Assembly: GCF_009909145.1 (NCBI RefSeq)
Contig: NZ_JAAAPJ010000012.1
Coordinates: 62,001-126,000 of the forward strand
DNA length: 64,000 bases
DNA from: Corallococcus silvisoli
GTDB lineage: Bacteria > Myxococcota > Myxococcia > Myxococcales > Myxococcaceae
Reading direction: 5' to 3'
Notes under the pieces: generated by a model
Seen by the model: the letters and a program-made list of their open reading frames with translations, nothing else
Database searches by the model: none
Told to the model about the DNA's origin: nothing
In this document: one piece after another, positions 31,336 to 38,739 of the stretch
Layout: the number at the start of each line of letters is the position of its first letter
Numbering within the stretch: position 1 is the first letter of the stretch
Program-made: the position numbers and the translations under genes

Positions 31336-31421
31336 CCCCGTGCGATCACGAGTCCTGTCTGTTTCAGCCAAGCGGCGGTCGGAGCTTCCTTGTCACATGT
31401 ATCAAGCGAGGCGAGCCATGA
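31332..31421 (+). CDS. MicroORF 2 of the hisG-hisD array (Cys-containing)
   Basis: 29 codons starting MTPCDHESCLFQ and continuing PSGGRSFLVTCIKRGEP. Cys at positions 4, 9 and 23 plus His 6 recur in the array; such spacing could bind a metal or form disulphides, but this is conjecture. Start and stop are both ATGA overlaps with neighbours; no separate Shine-Dalgarno sequence is evident, so it would depend on translational coupling from hisG and unit 1. Confidence 0.65.
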   Translation: MTPCDHESCLFQPSGGRSFLVTCIKRGEP

Positions 31422-31507
31422 CGGCCTGTGTTCACGAGTCTTGTGTGCTTCAGTCCGAGACGGGCCGGAGCTTCCTCGTCACGTGCACCGCGAGAGGTGA
31501 GGCATGA
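31418..31507 (+). CDS. MicroORF 3 of the hisG-hisD array (Cys-containing)
   Basis: 29 codons starting MTACVHESCVLQ and continuing SETGRSFLVTCTARGEA. It keeps C4, H6, C9, Q12, the GRSFLVTC block with C23, and an acidic C-terminus. It is close to units 2 and 4, with many synonymous third-position differences. Overlaps of 4 nt at both ends. Confidence 0.65.
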   Translation: MTACVHESCVLQSETGRSFLVTCTARGEA

Positions 31508-31680
31508 CCGCCTGCGTTCCCGAATCCTGTGTGTTTCAGTCGAGGGGCGGCCGGAGCTTCCTCATCACGTGCATCGAAAAGGAACAGGGCATGACAGCCC
31601 GCGTTCACGAGCCCGGAGGGCTCCGCGCACGGGACCGCGGGAAGCCCCGTGCCACGCGGTCCGAGAGGGAGCTGGCATGA
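31504..31680 (+). CDS. MicroORF 4+5 of the hisG-hisD array (two units fused in frame)
   Basis: 58 codons. The first half begins MTACVPESCVFQ and contains GRSFLITC, matching units 2 and 3 (C4, C9, C23). Because unit 4 has 87 nt instead of 86, reading continues through the ATG of unit 5 (31591). The second half (MTARVHEPGGLRARDRGK...) has lost the Cys residues and is rich in Arg. It may also be started separately at 31591. It ends in TGA overlapping the hisD ATG (ATGA). Confidence 0.6.
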   Translation: MTACVPESCVFQSRGGRSFLITCIEKEQGMTARVHEPGGLRARDRGKPRATRSERELA

Positions 31681-32978
31681 GCGCCCCGGTCCTCAAGTTC
31701 CAGGGCGCGTTGTCCGACCTTGCTCCCGATGCGCGACGCCAGCTGATGGCACGCACGGGGGACGCGGACTCTCAAGTCGCCACCCGCGTCCAGGCACTCA
31801 TCGCTCGGGTTCGAGTGGAGGGCGACCGTGCCCTCTTCGACTTCGCTCGGGAGTTCGACCGCGTGGAACTCACCGCGCTGGAGGTGCCGCGCTCGCGATG
31901 GGACGCGGCGCTGGAGGCCCTTCCTCCGGCTGTGCGCGGAGCCCTGACTCGCGCGGCGCGCAACATCGCTCGGGCTCATGCGGCGCAGCGGCCCCAGGCG
32001 ACGGAAGTGGAGATAGAGCCAGGCGTGGTCGTGGGCCGACGGCCGGATCCGCTGGGCAGGGTCGGCGTCTACGCACCCGGTGGCCGCGCGACCTACCCGA
32101 GCAGCGTGCTCATGGGCGTGGTCCCCGCCAGGGTCGCGGGCGTGGGCGAAGTCATCGTCTGCTCTCCGCCCGGGCCGGACGGTCAGCCGAGCGCGGGCGT
32201 GCTCGCGGCCGCGGCGCTGGCGGGGGCGGACCGGGTCTTCGCGCTGGGCGGAGCGGGCGCGGTGGCCGCGCTGGCCTACGGCACGCAGCGTGTCCCCCGA
32301 GTGGATCGCATCGTCGGTCCGGGCAATGCGTACGTCGCCGCCGCGAAGCTCCAGGTGGTGGACGCGGTCGCCATCGACGCGCCCGCGGGCCCCAGTGAAA
32401 TCCTCGTGGTGGCGGATGCGAGCGCCCGTCCCGCCGCGGTGGCGCGCGAGCTGCTGGCCCAGGCCGAGCACGACCCGGAGGCCTGCTGCGTGGCGTTGGT
32501 CCTGGGCGCGTCGCTCGCGCAGGCCGTGAGGGACGCGGTGGAGCAGCAGGCCCGAACCGCGCGGCGGGGCGACATCATTCGTTCGGCGCTGGGCAGCCGG
32601 GGGGCGGTGCTGCGCATCGACTCCCTGGAGGAGGCGTGGCCCTTCGTCGCGGACTTCGCACCGGAGCACCTGCTGCTCGCGACGTCCACGCCGTCGGCGG
32701 ACCTGGCACGGGTGCGCAACGCGGGCACCGTGTTCGTGGGGCAGCGCGCGTCGGTGGCCTTCGGGGACTACCTCACGGGCGCGAACCACGTGCTGCCCAC
32801 GTCCGGGCTGGCCCGGGCGTACTCAGGATTGAGCGTGCTGGACTTCTATCGGTGGACCACCTGGCAACGGGTGACTCCCGAGGCCGCCGCGGCGATGGCG
32901 GAGGACGTAGGAACGCTGGCGGACAGCGAGGGCCTGTTCGCCCACGCGGCCGCGGCGCGGGCCTGGAGGCTGTCGTGA
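31677..32978 (+). CDS. hisD: Histidinol dehydrogenase HisD
   Basis: 433 residues. Zn-dependent NAD enzyme doing the last two oxidations from histidinol to histidine. Motifs: GRVGVYAPGGRATYPSSVLM, VPRVDRIVGPGNAYVAAAKLQV, DAPAGPSEILVVAD, QAEHDPEA and ADFAPEHLLL, with the C-terminal GANHVLPT. The start overlaps the last microORF (ATGA) and the end overlaps hisC (GTGA). Its first residues MSAPVL are echoed in microORF 1. Confidence 0.97.
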   Translation: MSAPVLKFQGALSDLAPDARRQLMARTGDADSQVATRVQALIARVRVEGDRALFDFAREFDRVELTALEVPRSRWDAALEALPPAVRGALTRAARNIARAHAAQRPQATEVEIEPGVVVGRRPDPLGRVGVYAPGGRATYPSSVLMGVVPARVAGVGEVIVCSPPGPDGQPSAGVLAAAALAGADRVFALGGAGAVAALAYGTQRVPRVDRIVGPGNAYVAAAKLQVVDAVAIDAPAGPSEILVVADASARPAAVARELLAQAEHDPEACCVALVLGASLAQAVRDAVEQQARTARRGDIIRSALGSRGAVLRIDSLEEAWPFVADFAPEHLLLATSTPSADLARVRNAGTVFVGQRASVAFGDYLTGANHVLPTSGLARAYSGLSVLDFYRWTTWQRVTPEAAAAMAEDVGTLADSEGLFAHAAAARAWRLS

Positions 32979-34012
32979 TTCCCTTCCGCGAAACGTATCG
33001 GGACATCCCGCTGTACTCGCCGGCGAAGAAGCCTTGCCGGGTGGACCTCAGTGACAACACCAACCTCTTCGGCGCGCCGCCGTCCGCGGAGCGCGTGTTG
33101 CGCGAGGAAGGCCTCCATCGTCTCGCGAGGTACCCCGCGGGCTATGCCCCGGACCTGAAGCGCGCCGTGGCCGGGTACGCGGGCGTCGGGGCCGAGTGCG
33201 TGACGACGGGCTGTGGCTCGGATGACGTCATCGATTGCGCGCTGCGTGCCTTCCTGGAGCCGGGGGACGTGGTGGCCTATCCGGATCCGACGTTCGTGAT
33301 GGTGCCGCTGCTCGCCCGCTTGAGCGCACTCAACCCGGTGCCCGTTCCCCTGCGGCCGGATCATGATCTGGACGTGGACGCGCTGCTCGCCACGAGGGCG
33401 AAGCTCTTCTACGTCTGCACGCCGAACAACCCCACCGGGACGGTGGCCTCGCGCGCGGCGGTGGAGCGGCTGGTGGATCAGGCCCCGGGCGTGGTGCTCA
33501 TCGATCAGGCCTATGTGGAGTTCACGCGGGGAGGGGACTTCATGGACCTGGCGCGGACGCGCCCCAACGTCCTGGTGACGCGCACCATGTCCAAGGCGTT
33601 CGGGCTCGCCGGCCTGCGAGTGGGCTGGGCCGTCGGTGCCCCCGCGCTGGTGGCGGAGGTGGAGAAGGCCCGGGGCCCCTACAAGCACACGGCGCTGGGC
33701 GAGGCCGTGGCGGTGTCCGCGCTGATGGACGATGTCCCGTGGATGGAGGCCTGCGCGGCGGAGGCGGTGGAGAACCGCGAGCGTCTGCGTGGAGGCCTGC
33801 GGGCCCTGGGCCTGGAGCCATTGCCGTCGGAAGGGAACTTCCTCCTCGTTCCCTTGCCGGGCGCCCCGTGGGTGGGGGAGGCGATGCGGGAGCGCCACGT
33901 GAACGTGCGGGTCTTCGAGGGACTGACCGGCGTGGGGGATGCGCTGCGCATCGGCTGTGGTCCCTGGCCCCTGATGGCATCGGCGCTGAAGGCACTCCGG
34001 GAGGTGCTGTGA
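32975..34012 (+). CDS. hisC: Histidinol-phosphate aminotransferase HisC
   Basis: 345 residues. PLP-dependent class I/II aminotransferase. Features: DLSDNTNLFGAPP, GCGSDDVIDC for phosphate binding, CTPNNPTGT, DQAYVEF, and the PLP lysine in TRTMSKAFGLAGLRVGW. It converts imidazole acetol phosphate to histidinol phosphate. The GTG start overlaps the hisD stop (GTGA); the stop overlaps the hisH ATG by 1 nt (TGATG). Confidence 0.96.
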   Translation: MIPFRETYRDIPLYSPAKKPCRVDLSDNTNLFGAPPSAERVLREEGLHRLARYPAGYAPDLKRAVAGYAGVGAECVTTGCGSDDVIDCALRAFLEPGDVVAYPDPTFVMVPLLARLSALNPVPVPLRPDHDLDVDALLATRAKLFYVCTPNNPTGTVASRAAVERLVDQAPGVVLIDQAYVEFTRGGDFMDLARTRPNVLVTRTMSKAFGLAGLRVGWAVGAPALVAEVEKARGPYKHTALGEAVAVSALMDDVPWMEACAAEAVENRERLRGGLRALGLEPLPSEGNFLLVPLPGAPWVGEAMRERHVNVRVFEGLTGVGDALRIGCGPWPLMASALKALREVL

Positions 34013-34605
34013 TGCGCGTGACGCTGTTCGACTATGGCGCGGGCAATCTGCACTCCCTCTCCAAGGCGCTGGCCACCGGGTCGGGCGTGGAGGTGCGGGT
34101 GCGGGAGGATCCGCTGCGCGCGCTGGACACCGACGTCCTGGTGCTGCCCGGCGTGGGCGCGTTCGGCGCGGCGGCGGCGCGGCTCGCCCCGGGCCGCGAG
34201 GCGATGCGTCAGGCGTTGGACGCGGGACTGCCTTGCCTGGGCATCTGCCTGGGAATGCAGCTGCTCTTCGAGGAGAGCGATGAGGGGGAGGGCCAGGGGC
34301 TGGGCTACTTCCAGGGCCGCGTGACGCGGCTGTCGGCTCGACACGTGCCGCAGATGGGATGGAACGACGTGGAGGAGGACCGCGCGCTGGGGGCCACGCG
34401 GCTGCCCACCGTGTACTTCGCGCACAGCTATGCGTGCCGCGCCGTGGAGCCACGCGAGGTGGTGGGGTGGACGACCCACGAAGGCGACCGGTTCCCTGCC
34501 TCCGTGCGGCGGGGAAACGTGCTGGGCGTGCAATTCCACCCGGAGAAGTCCTCAAGCGCGGGCGTGCGCTTCGTGCAGGCCTTCCTCCAAGAGGTGGCAC
34601 CATGA
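34012..34605 (+). CDS. hisH: Imidazole glycerol phosphate synthase, glutaminase subunit HisH
   Basis: 197 residues, class I glutamine amidotransferase. The catalytic triad is Cys in LGICLGMQLLFE and His/Glu in GVQFHPEKSS. DYGAGNLHSL at the N-terminus is typical of HisH. It releases ammonia for HisF. Overlaps hisC by 1 nt and hisA by 4 nt (ATGA). Confidence 0.97.
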   Translation: MRVTLFDYGAGNLHSLSKALATGSGVEVRVREDPLRALDTDVLVLPGVGAFGAAAARLAPGREAMRQALDAGLPCLGICLGMQLLFEESDEGEGQGLGYFQGRVTRLSARHVPQMGWNDVEEDRALGATRLPTVYFAHSYACRAVEPREVVGWTTHEGDRFPASVRRGNVLGVQFHPEKSSSAGVRFVQAFLQEVAP

Positions 34606-35318
34606 TCGCCATCCCGGCCATCGACCTGCGGGAGGGAGCATGCGTCCAGCTCGTGGGAGGCTCCTACGACGCGGAGCGCGTCCGCGTGAACGACCCGTTG
34701 GACGCCTTGAAGCAATGGCTCGCGCTCGGCTTCCGCACGTTCCATGTCGTGGACCTGGACGCGGCGCTCGGCAAGGGCTCCAACGCGGACGTGCTGGCGA
34801 GGCTCATGTCCCATGCCCCGGGCCTCACCTTCACGGTCGGCGGAGGGGTGCGCGATGACGCGCGCGTGGAGGCGGTGCTCGCGGGCGGCGCGTCCTCGGT
34901 CGTCGTCGGCACTCGCGCCATCGAGGACCTCGCGTGGCTCACCGGCGTCGCGGAGCGCTTCCCGGGCCGGGTGGTGGTCGCGGCGGACGTGAAGGAGCGC
35001 GAGGTCGTGACGAGGGGGTGGACGTCGGGCAGCGCGCGCGACATCCACGACGTGCTGGCCGCGCTGGAGCCGTTGCCGTTGGGGGGACTGCTCGTCACGG
35101 CGGTGCACAAGGAGGGACAGCTGGGGGGCGTGGACCTGCCGCTGATGGCGGAGGTGGTCCGCACGAGCCGGCACCGGCTGTACGCGTCCGGCGGCGTGAC
35201 GACGCTGGAGGATCTGCGCGCGCTGGCGAGGGCGGGGGCGCACGGGGCCGTGGTGGGCATGGCGCTTTACACAGGACGGCTGGATGCGGGCGCGGTCGCG
35301 CGGGAGTTCACGGAATGA
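34602..35318 (+). CDS. hisA: ProFAR isomerase HisA
   Basis: 238 residues, a TIM barrel with two half-barrel repeats. The catalytic acid is D8 in IPAIDLREG, and phosphate loops are FTVGGGVRDD and LYASGGVTTLEDL. It isomerises ProFAR to PRFAR. The second catalytic Asp normally found in a TDI-type strand appears as the region LVTAVHKEGQLGGVD, which differs from the common sequence. Overlaps of 4 nt with hisH and hisB. Confidence 0.94.
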   Translation: MIAIPAIDLREGACVQLVGGSYDAERVRVNDPLDALKQWLALGFRTFHVVDLDAALGKGSNADVLARLMSHAPGLTFTVGGGVRDDARVEAVLAGGASSVVVGTRAIEDLAWLTGVAERFPGRVVVAADVKEREVVTRGWTSGSARDIHDVLAALEPLPLGGLLVTAVHKEGQLGGVDLPLMAEVVRTSRHRLYASGGVTTLEDLRALARAGAHGAVVGMALYTGRLDAGAVAREFTE

Positions 35319-35860
35319 GTACGAGCACCACGGTCGTCCGGGAAACGAAGGAGACACAGGTCAAGGTCGAACTGGCGCGCGGCTCGGGCGTGGCCCGCGT
35401 GGACACGGGGCTCAAGTTCCTTGATCACATGCTCGCCACCTTCGCGCGCTACGCGGGCCTGGACCTGACGCTGCACGCGCGGGGTGACCTGCGGCACCAC
35501 CTGATGGAGGACGTGGCCATCACCCTGGGCACCGCTGTCCAGCGCATCATCCCCGCCACCGCGGCGCGCTATGGCGAGCGCACCCTGCCCATGGACGACG
35601 CGCTGGTGCAGGCCTGCCTGGATGCCGGCGGACGCTTCTACTACCGAGGACCGCTGAAGAGCCGGCTGTATGAGCACTGGATGCGCTCCTTCTGCGAGCA
35701 CTCGCGCATCACGCTTCACCTGCGCGTGCTTCGCGGCAGGGACAGCCACCACCTCACCGAGGCGGCCTTCAAGGCGCTGGGGCTCGCGCTGCGCGACGCG
35801 ATGGTGGACTCAGGTGTCGTCTTCAGCATGAAGGGCAGCGTCTCCCTGGAGGTGACGTGA
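35315..35860 (+). CDS. hisB: Imidazoleglycerol-phosphate dehydratase HisB (monofunctional)
   Basis: 181 residues. Mn-binding His-rich motifs: FLDHMLATFARYAG, DLRHHLMEDVAITLG, the CEHSRITLH region and RDSHHLTEAAFKALG. There is no fused phosphatase domain; that activity is supplied by hisN in the same operon. Overlaps hisA by ATGA and hisF by 1 nt. Confidence 0.97.
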   Translation: MSTSTTVVRETKETQVKVELARGSGVARVDTGLKFLDHMLATFARYAGLDLTLHARGDLRHHLMEDVAITLGTAVQRIIPATAARYGERTLPMDDALVQACLDAGGRFYYRGPLKSRLYEHWMRSFCEHSRITLHLRVLRGRDSHHLTEAAFKALGLALRDAMVDSGVVFSMKGSVSLEVT

Positions 35861-36621
35861 TGCTCCGCCGCCGACTCATCGTCTGCCTGGATGTGAAGGG
35901 CGGCCGCGTGGTGAAGGGCGTGCGGTTCGAGGGCCTGAGGGATGTGGGCGATCCGGTGGAGCTGGCGCGGCGCTACGAAGACGCCGGCGCGGACGAGATG
36001 ACCTTCCTGGACATCTCCGCGAGCGCCGAGGAGCGTGAGACCTTGTGGGACCTGGTGCGGCGCACGGCGGAGCGCCTGTTCATCCCGCTCACCGTGGGCG
36101 GAGGCGTGCGCACGGTGGAGGACGTGGGGCGGGCGCTGCGGGCAGGCGCGGACAAGGTGAGCATCAACTCCGCGGCGGTGGCCACGCCGGAGCTGCTGAC
36201 CGGCTGCGCGCAGCGCTTCGGCGCCCAGTGCGTGGTGGCCAGCATCGACGTGAAGCGGGAGGGTGAGCGCTACCGTGTGTACACGCACGGTGGCCGGCGT
36301 CCCACAAACCTGGACGCGGTGGACTGGGCGAAGGAGTGCGTCCGGCGCGGGGCGGGGGAAGTGTTGCTCACCAGCATCGACCGGGACGGCGCGCGTTCCG
36401 GGTACGATCTGGACCTCACCCGCGCGGTGGCGGAGGCCGTGGAGGTCCCCGTCATCGCCTCCGGAGGCGCGGGCCACGCGGAGCACGTGCGTGATGCCCT
36501 GACCCTCGGCTCGGCGGACGCCGCCCTGGTGGCGGGCATCCTCCATGACGGCCTCACCACGGTGGGTGCCCTGAAATCGCTGCTGCGCGACACCGGCCTT
36601 CCCATCCGGAGCACGACATGA
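35860..36621 (+). CDS. hisF: Imidazole glycerol phosphate synthase, cyclase subunit HisF
   Basis: 253 residues, TIM barrel. Catalytic Asp in LIVCLDVKGGRVVKG and in LLTSIDRDGARSGYD; phosphate loops VGGGVRT and IASGGAGH. It joins PRFAR with ammonia from HisH to give IGP and AICAR. ATG 35860 was chosen; a GTG at 35857 is directly in front. One-nt overlap with hisB and 4-nt overlap with hisN. Confidence 0.97.
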   Translation: MLRRRLIVCLDVKGGRVVKGVRFEGLRDVGDPVELARRYEDAGADEMTFLDISASAEERETLWDLVRRTAERLFIPLTVGGGVRTVEDVGRALRAGADKVSINSAAVATPELLTGCAQRFGAQCVVASIDVKREGERYRVYTHGGRRPTNLDAVDWAKECVRRGAGEVLLTSIDRDGARSGYDLDLTRAVAEAVEVPVIASGGAGHAEHVRDALTLGSADAALVAGILHDGLTTVGALKSLLRDTGLPIRSTT

Positions 36622-37400
36622 CCGTGGACCCCAGAGATCTGATGCAGGCCGCCGCCGACGTGGCGCGCAAGGCCGGTGACGTCGCGCGCGAGTTCTTCCG
36701 CAGCGGCATCGCCGTGGACACCAAGAGCGATGGAACCCCCGTGACGGTGGCGGACCGCACCGCCGAGTGGACCGCGCGCCAGTGGTTGGAGGAGCGCTTC
36801 CCGGAAGACGGCATCCTGGGCGAGGAGTTCGGCGAGTCTCGGCCGGGCGCGAGGCGCCGGTGGATCCTGGATCCCATCGACGGCACGAAGACGTTCATCC
36901 GGGGCGTGCCGCTGTGGGGCACGCTCATCGCGGTGGCCGAGGGCGAGCGCATCCTCGCGGGCGCCGCGTACTTCCCCGCGGTGAACGAACTGCTCGTCGC
37001 CTCTCCAGGCCTGGGCTGCTTCTGGAACGGCTCCGCCACGCGCGTGTCGGCGCAGGACTCGCTGTCCCAAGCCGTGGTGCTCGTCACCGACGAGCGCTTC
37101 CTCCAGAACCCCGCGAAGGGCGCCGCGTGGCGCGAGCTGTCCCGTCAAGCCTCCCTCTCCCGCACGTGGGGGGACTGTTACGGCTACCTCCTGGTCGCCA
37201 CCGGCCGCGCGGAGGTCATGGTGGACGAGGGCCTGTCGCCGTGGGACGCGGCGGCGCTGCAGCCCATCATCGAGGAGGCGGGCGGCGTCTTCACCGACTG
37301 GAAGGGGGCGCGCACGGCGTTCGGCGGAGACGGCATCGCCACCAACGCGGCGCTGGCGGCGCGCGTGCGCGAGGTGCTGGGCGCGGGAGTCCGGCCATGA
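36618..37400 (+). CDS. hisN: Histidinol-phosphatase HisN (inositol monophosphatase family)
   Basis: 260 residues. Metal-binding motifs of the IMPase family: GEEFGES, DPIDGTKTFIRGVPLWGTLIA and EGLSPWDAAALQPIIEEAGG; WGDCYGYLLVATGRAEVMVD is characteristic of the HisN subgroup. Its place inside the his operon, where hisB lacks a phosphatase domain, supports the role of dephosphorylating histidinol phosphate. Overlaps hisF and hisIE by ATGA each. Confidence 0.95.
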   Translation: MTVDPRDLMQAAADVARKAGDVAREFFRSGIAVDTKSDGTPVTVADRTAEWTARQWLEERFPEDGILGEEFGESRPGARRRWILDPIDGTKTFIRGVPLWGTLIAVAEGERILAGAAYFPAVNELLVASPGLGCFWNGSATRVSAQDSLSQAVVLVTDERFLQNPAKGAAWRELSRQASLSRTWGDCYGYLLVATGRAEVMVDEGLSPWDAAALQPIIEEAGGVFTDWKGARTAFGGDGIATNAALAARVREVLGAGVRP

Positions 37401-38014
37401 CGCTGGACCTGTCCGCGCTGAACTTCGACAAGGGCCAGGGCCTCGTCACCGTGGTGACGCAGGACGCGCGCTCCGGAGACGTCCTGATGGTCGCGCACGC
37501 GGACCGCGAGGCGCTGGAGCGAACGCTCGCCACGGGTGAGATGCACTATCGCTCCCGAACGCGCGGCCTGTGGCACAAGGGCGCCACCAGCGGGAACACC
37601 CAGAAGGTCATCTCGCTCCGCGCCGACTGCGACGGCGACGCGGTGCTCGCGCGCGTGCGGAAGGCCGGCCCCGCGTGCCACACCGGCGCGGAGACCTGCT
37701 TCGGTGAAGGCCGCTGGGACGCGCTCGCGCACCTGGACGCGACGCTGGCCTCGCGCGCCGCCGGCCCTCAGGCGGAAGGGGAGAAGCCTGGCTATACCCG
37801 GCGCCTGCTGGCGGACCGGAACCTGCGCCTGAAGAAGCTGGGCGAGGAGGCCGCGGAGCTCGTCACCGCCTGCGCGGACGCGGACCCCCTCCGGGCCGCC
37901 GAGGAGGCCGCCGACGTGCTCTTCCACGTGCTCGTCGCGGTGCGTCCCCTGGGCCTGACCCTGGAGGATGTGAAGGCCGTGCTGGCCGCTCGCGCCCGCC
38001 TGAATCAAAAGTGA
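37397..38014 (+). CDS. hisIE: Bifunctional phosphoribosyl-AMP cyclohydrolase / phosphoribosyl-ATP pyrophosphatase HisIE
   Basis: 205 residues with two domains. The N-terminal cyclohydrolase has HYRSRTRGLWHKGATSGNTQ, Zn/Mg ligands in RADCDGDAVL, and GPACHTGAETCF. The C-terminal pyrophosphatase helix bundle is KKLGEEAAELVTAC and RAAEEAADVLFHVLV. It is the last gene of the operon. It starts by ATGA overlap with hisN. The following 224 bp hold no other gene. Confidence 0.97.
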   Translation: MTLDLSALNFDKGQGLVTVVTQDARSGDVLMVAHADREALERTLATGEMHYRSRTRGLWHKGATSGNTQKVISLRADCDGDAVLARVRKAGPACHTGAETCFGEGRWDALAHLDATLASRAAGPQAEGEKPGYTRRLLADRNLRLKKLGEEAAELVTACADADPLRAAEEAADVLFHVLVAVRPLGLTLEDVKAVLAARARLNQK

Positions 38015-38238
38015 CTCTCAGGGATTCCCCGACGTGTCCGTTGCGACCCGGGTGGACTTGTCCAACATCACTGCATCCTCACAGCGTGGCTGGCACACAG
38101 CCGCGCCAAAGGTGCAGGGGTGTGTCCGCTACTCTTCAACCGCTCCGGCGATCCTGGTACAGAATCCGCCGTGCGGCGCGGGCCGCGCCAGACGAGGCGC
38201 CCCCAGTCTTCTTCAGCGTTCGCTTCACCGGAGGATTC

Positions 38239-38682
38239 GTGACTTCCACGTACCAATCCGAACTCATCGACCGCGTGCTGTTCTCTCGGTGGCACAACCC
38301 GCCGACGAAGGACGACGTCGCGGCCATCATGGCGCAGATGGAAGAGGCGACGCAGCGGCTGGGCTCGAACGTGCTGTACATCGCGTCCATCAGCCCGAAG
38401 GCGAAGGTTCCGGACGCGACGGAGCGCGCGCACCTGAACCAGATGGTGGCGGAGGGCCGACGGTACTGTGAGCAGTCCTGGCTGGTGTACGAGGGCACGG
38501 ACCTGCAGCACAACCTCCAGCGCGTCATCATCTCGGGCGTGCTCATCCTCACGCGCACGTTCGACAACTACCTGTCGGTCGCCAAGTCCGCGGACGCCAT
38601 CGTCAAGGACGTCTCCACGGCGCTGAAGCGGGACGCGACGTCCATCTTCAAGCAGGCGCGCGATCGCGGTCTGATCGCCTGA
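38239..38682 (+). CDS. Conserved-looking cytoplasmic protein of unknown function
   Basis: 147 residues from GTG 38239, which has GGAGG just upstream. The pattern LIDRVLFSRWHNPPTKDDVAAIMAQMEEA, VLYIASISPKAKVP, and AEGRRYCEQSWLVYEGTDLQHNLQRVII alternates helices and strands, a little like STAS/SpoIIAA-type folds. A helical tail (AIVKDVSTALKRDATSIFKQARDRG) follows. No catalytic motif, signal peptide or membrane segment is seen. It follows the his operon but has its own 224-bp upstream region, so it is probably independent. Confidence 0.7.
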   Translation: MTSTYQSELIDRVLFSRWHNPPTKDDVAAIMAQMEEATQRLGSNVLYIASISPKAKVPDATERAHLNQMVAEGRRYCEQSWLVYEGTDLQHNLQRVIISGVLILTRTFDNYLSVAKSADAIVKDVSTALKRDATSIFKQARDRGLIA

Positions 38683-38727
38683 GACGCACGCGGGCGACGT
38701 CGGAGTCCCTCCGGCGCCGCGTGCGTC
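38683..38727. terminator. Bidirectional terminator-like hairpin
   Basis: Perfect 11-bp arms GACGCACGCGG (38683-38693) and CCGCGTGCGTC (38717-38727) with a 23-nt loop, placed between two converging genes whose stops are at 38682 and 38740. No T tract. Confidence 0.5.
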
Positions 38728-38739
38728 ATGGCGCCCGTC

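Larger units (their letters stand above)
31246..31676 (+). repeat. Five tandem 86/87-bp units between hisG and hisD, each opening with ATG
   Basis: Units start at 31246, 31332, 31418, 31504 and 31591 with lengths 86, 86, 86, 87 and 86. An 86-nt period makes each frame end in TGA overlapping the next ATG (ATGA). The single extra base in unit 4 puts units 4 and 5 into one frame. Units 2-4 are clearly homologous along their length; differences fall often at third codon positions (for example TCC/TCT, TTC CTT/TTC CTC, ACA TGT/ACG TGC), which suggests that the peptides are or were under selection. Units 1 and 5 are diverged. I know of no described equivalent. Confidence 0.9.

Noticed and set aside
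31246..31676. Regularly spaced repeats considered as a CRISPR array
   Set aside because: Units are contiguous without spacers, are 86-87 bp, are diverged and are coding; no cas gene is present.
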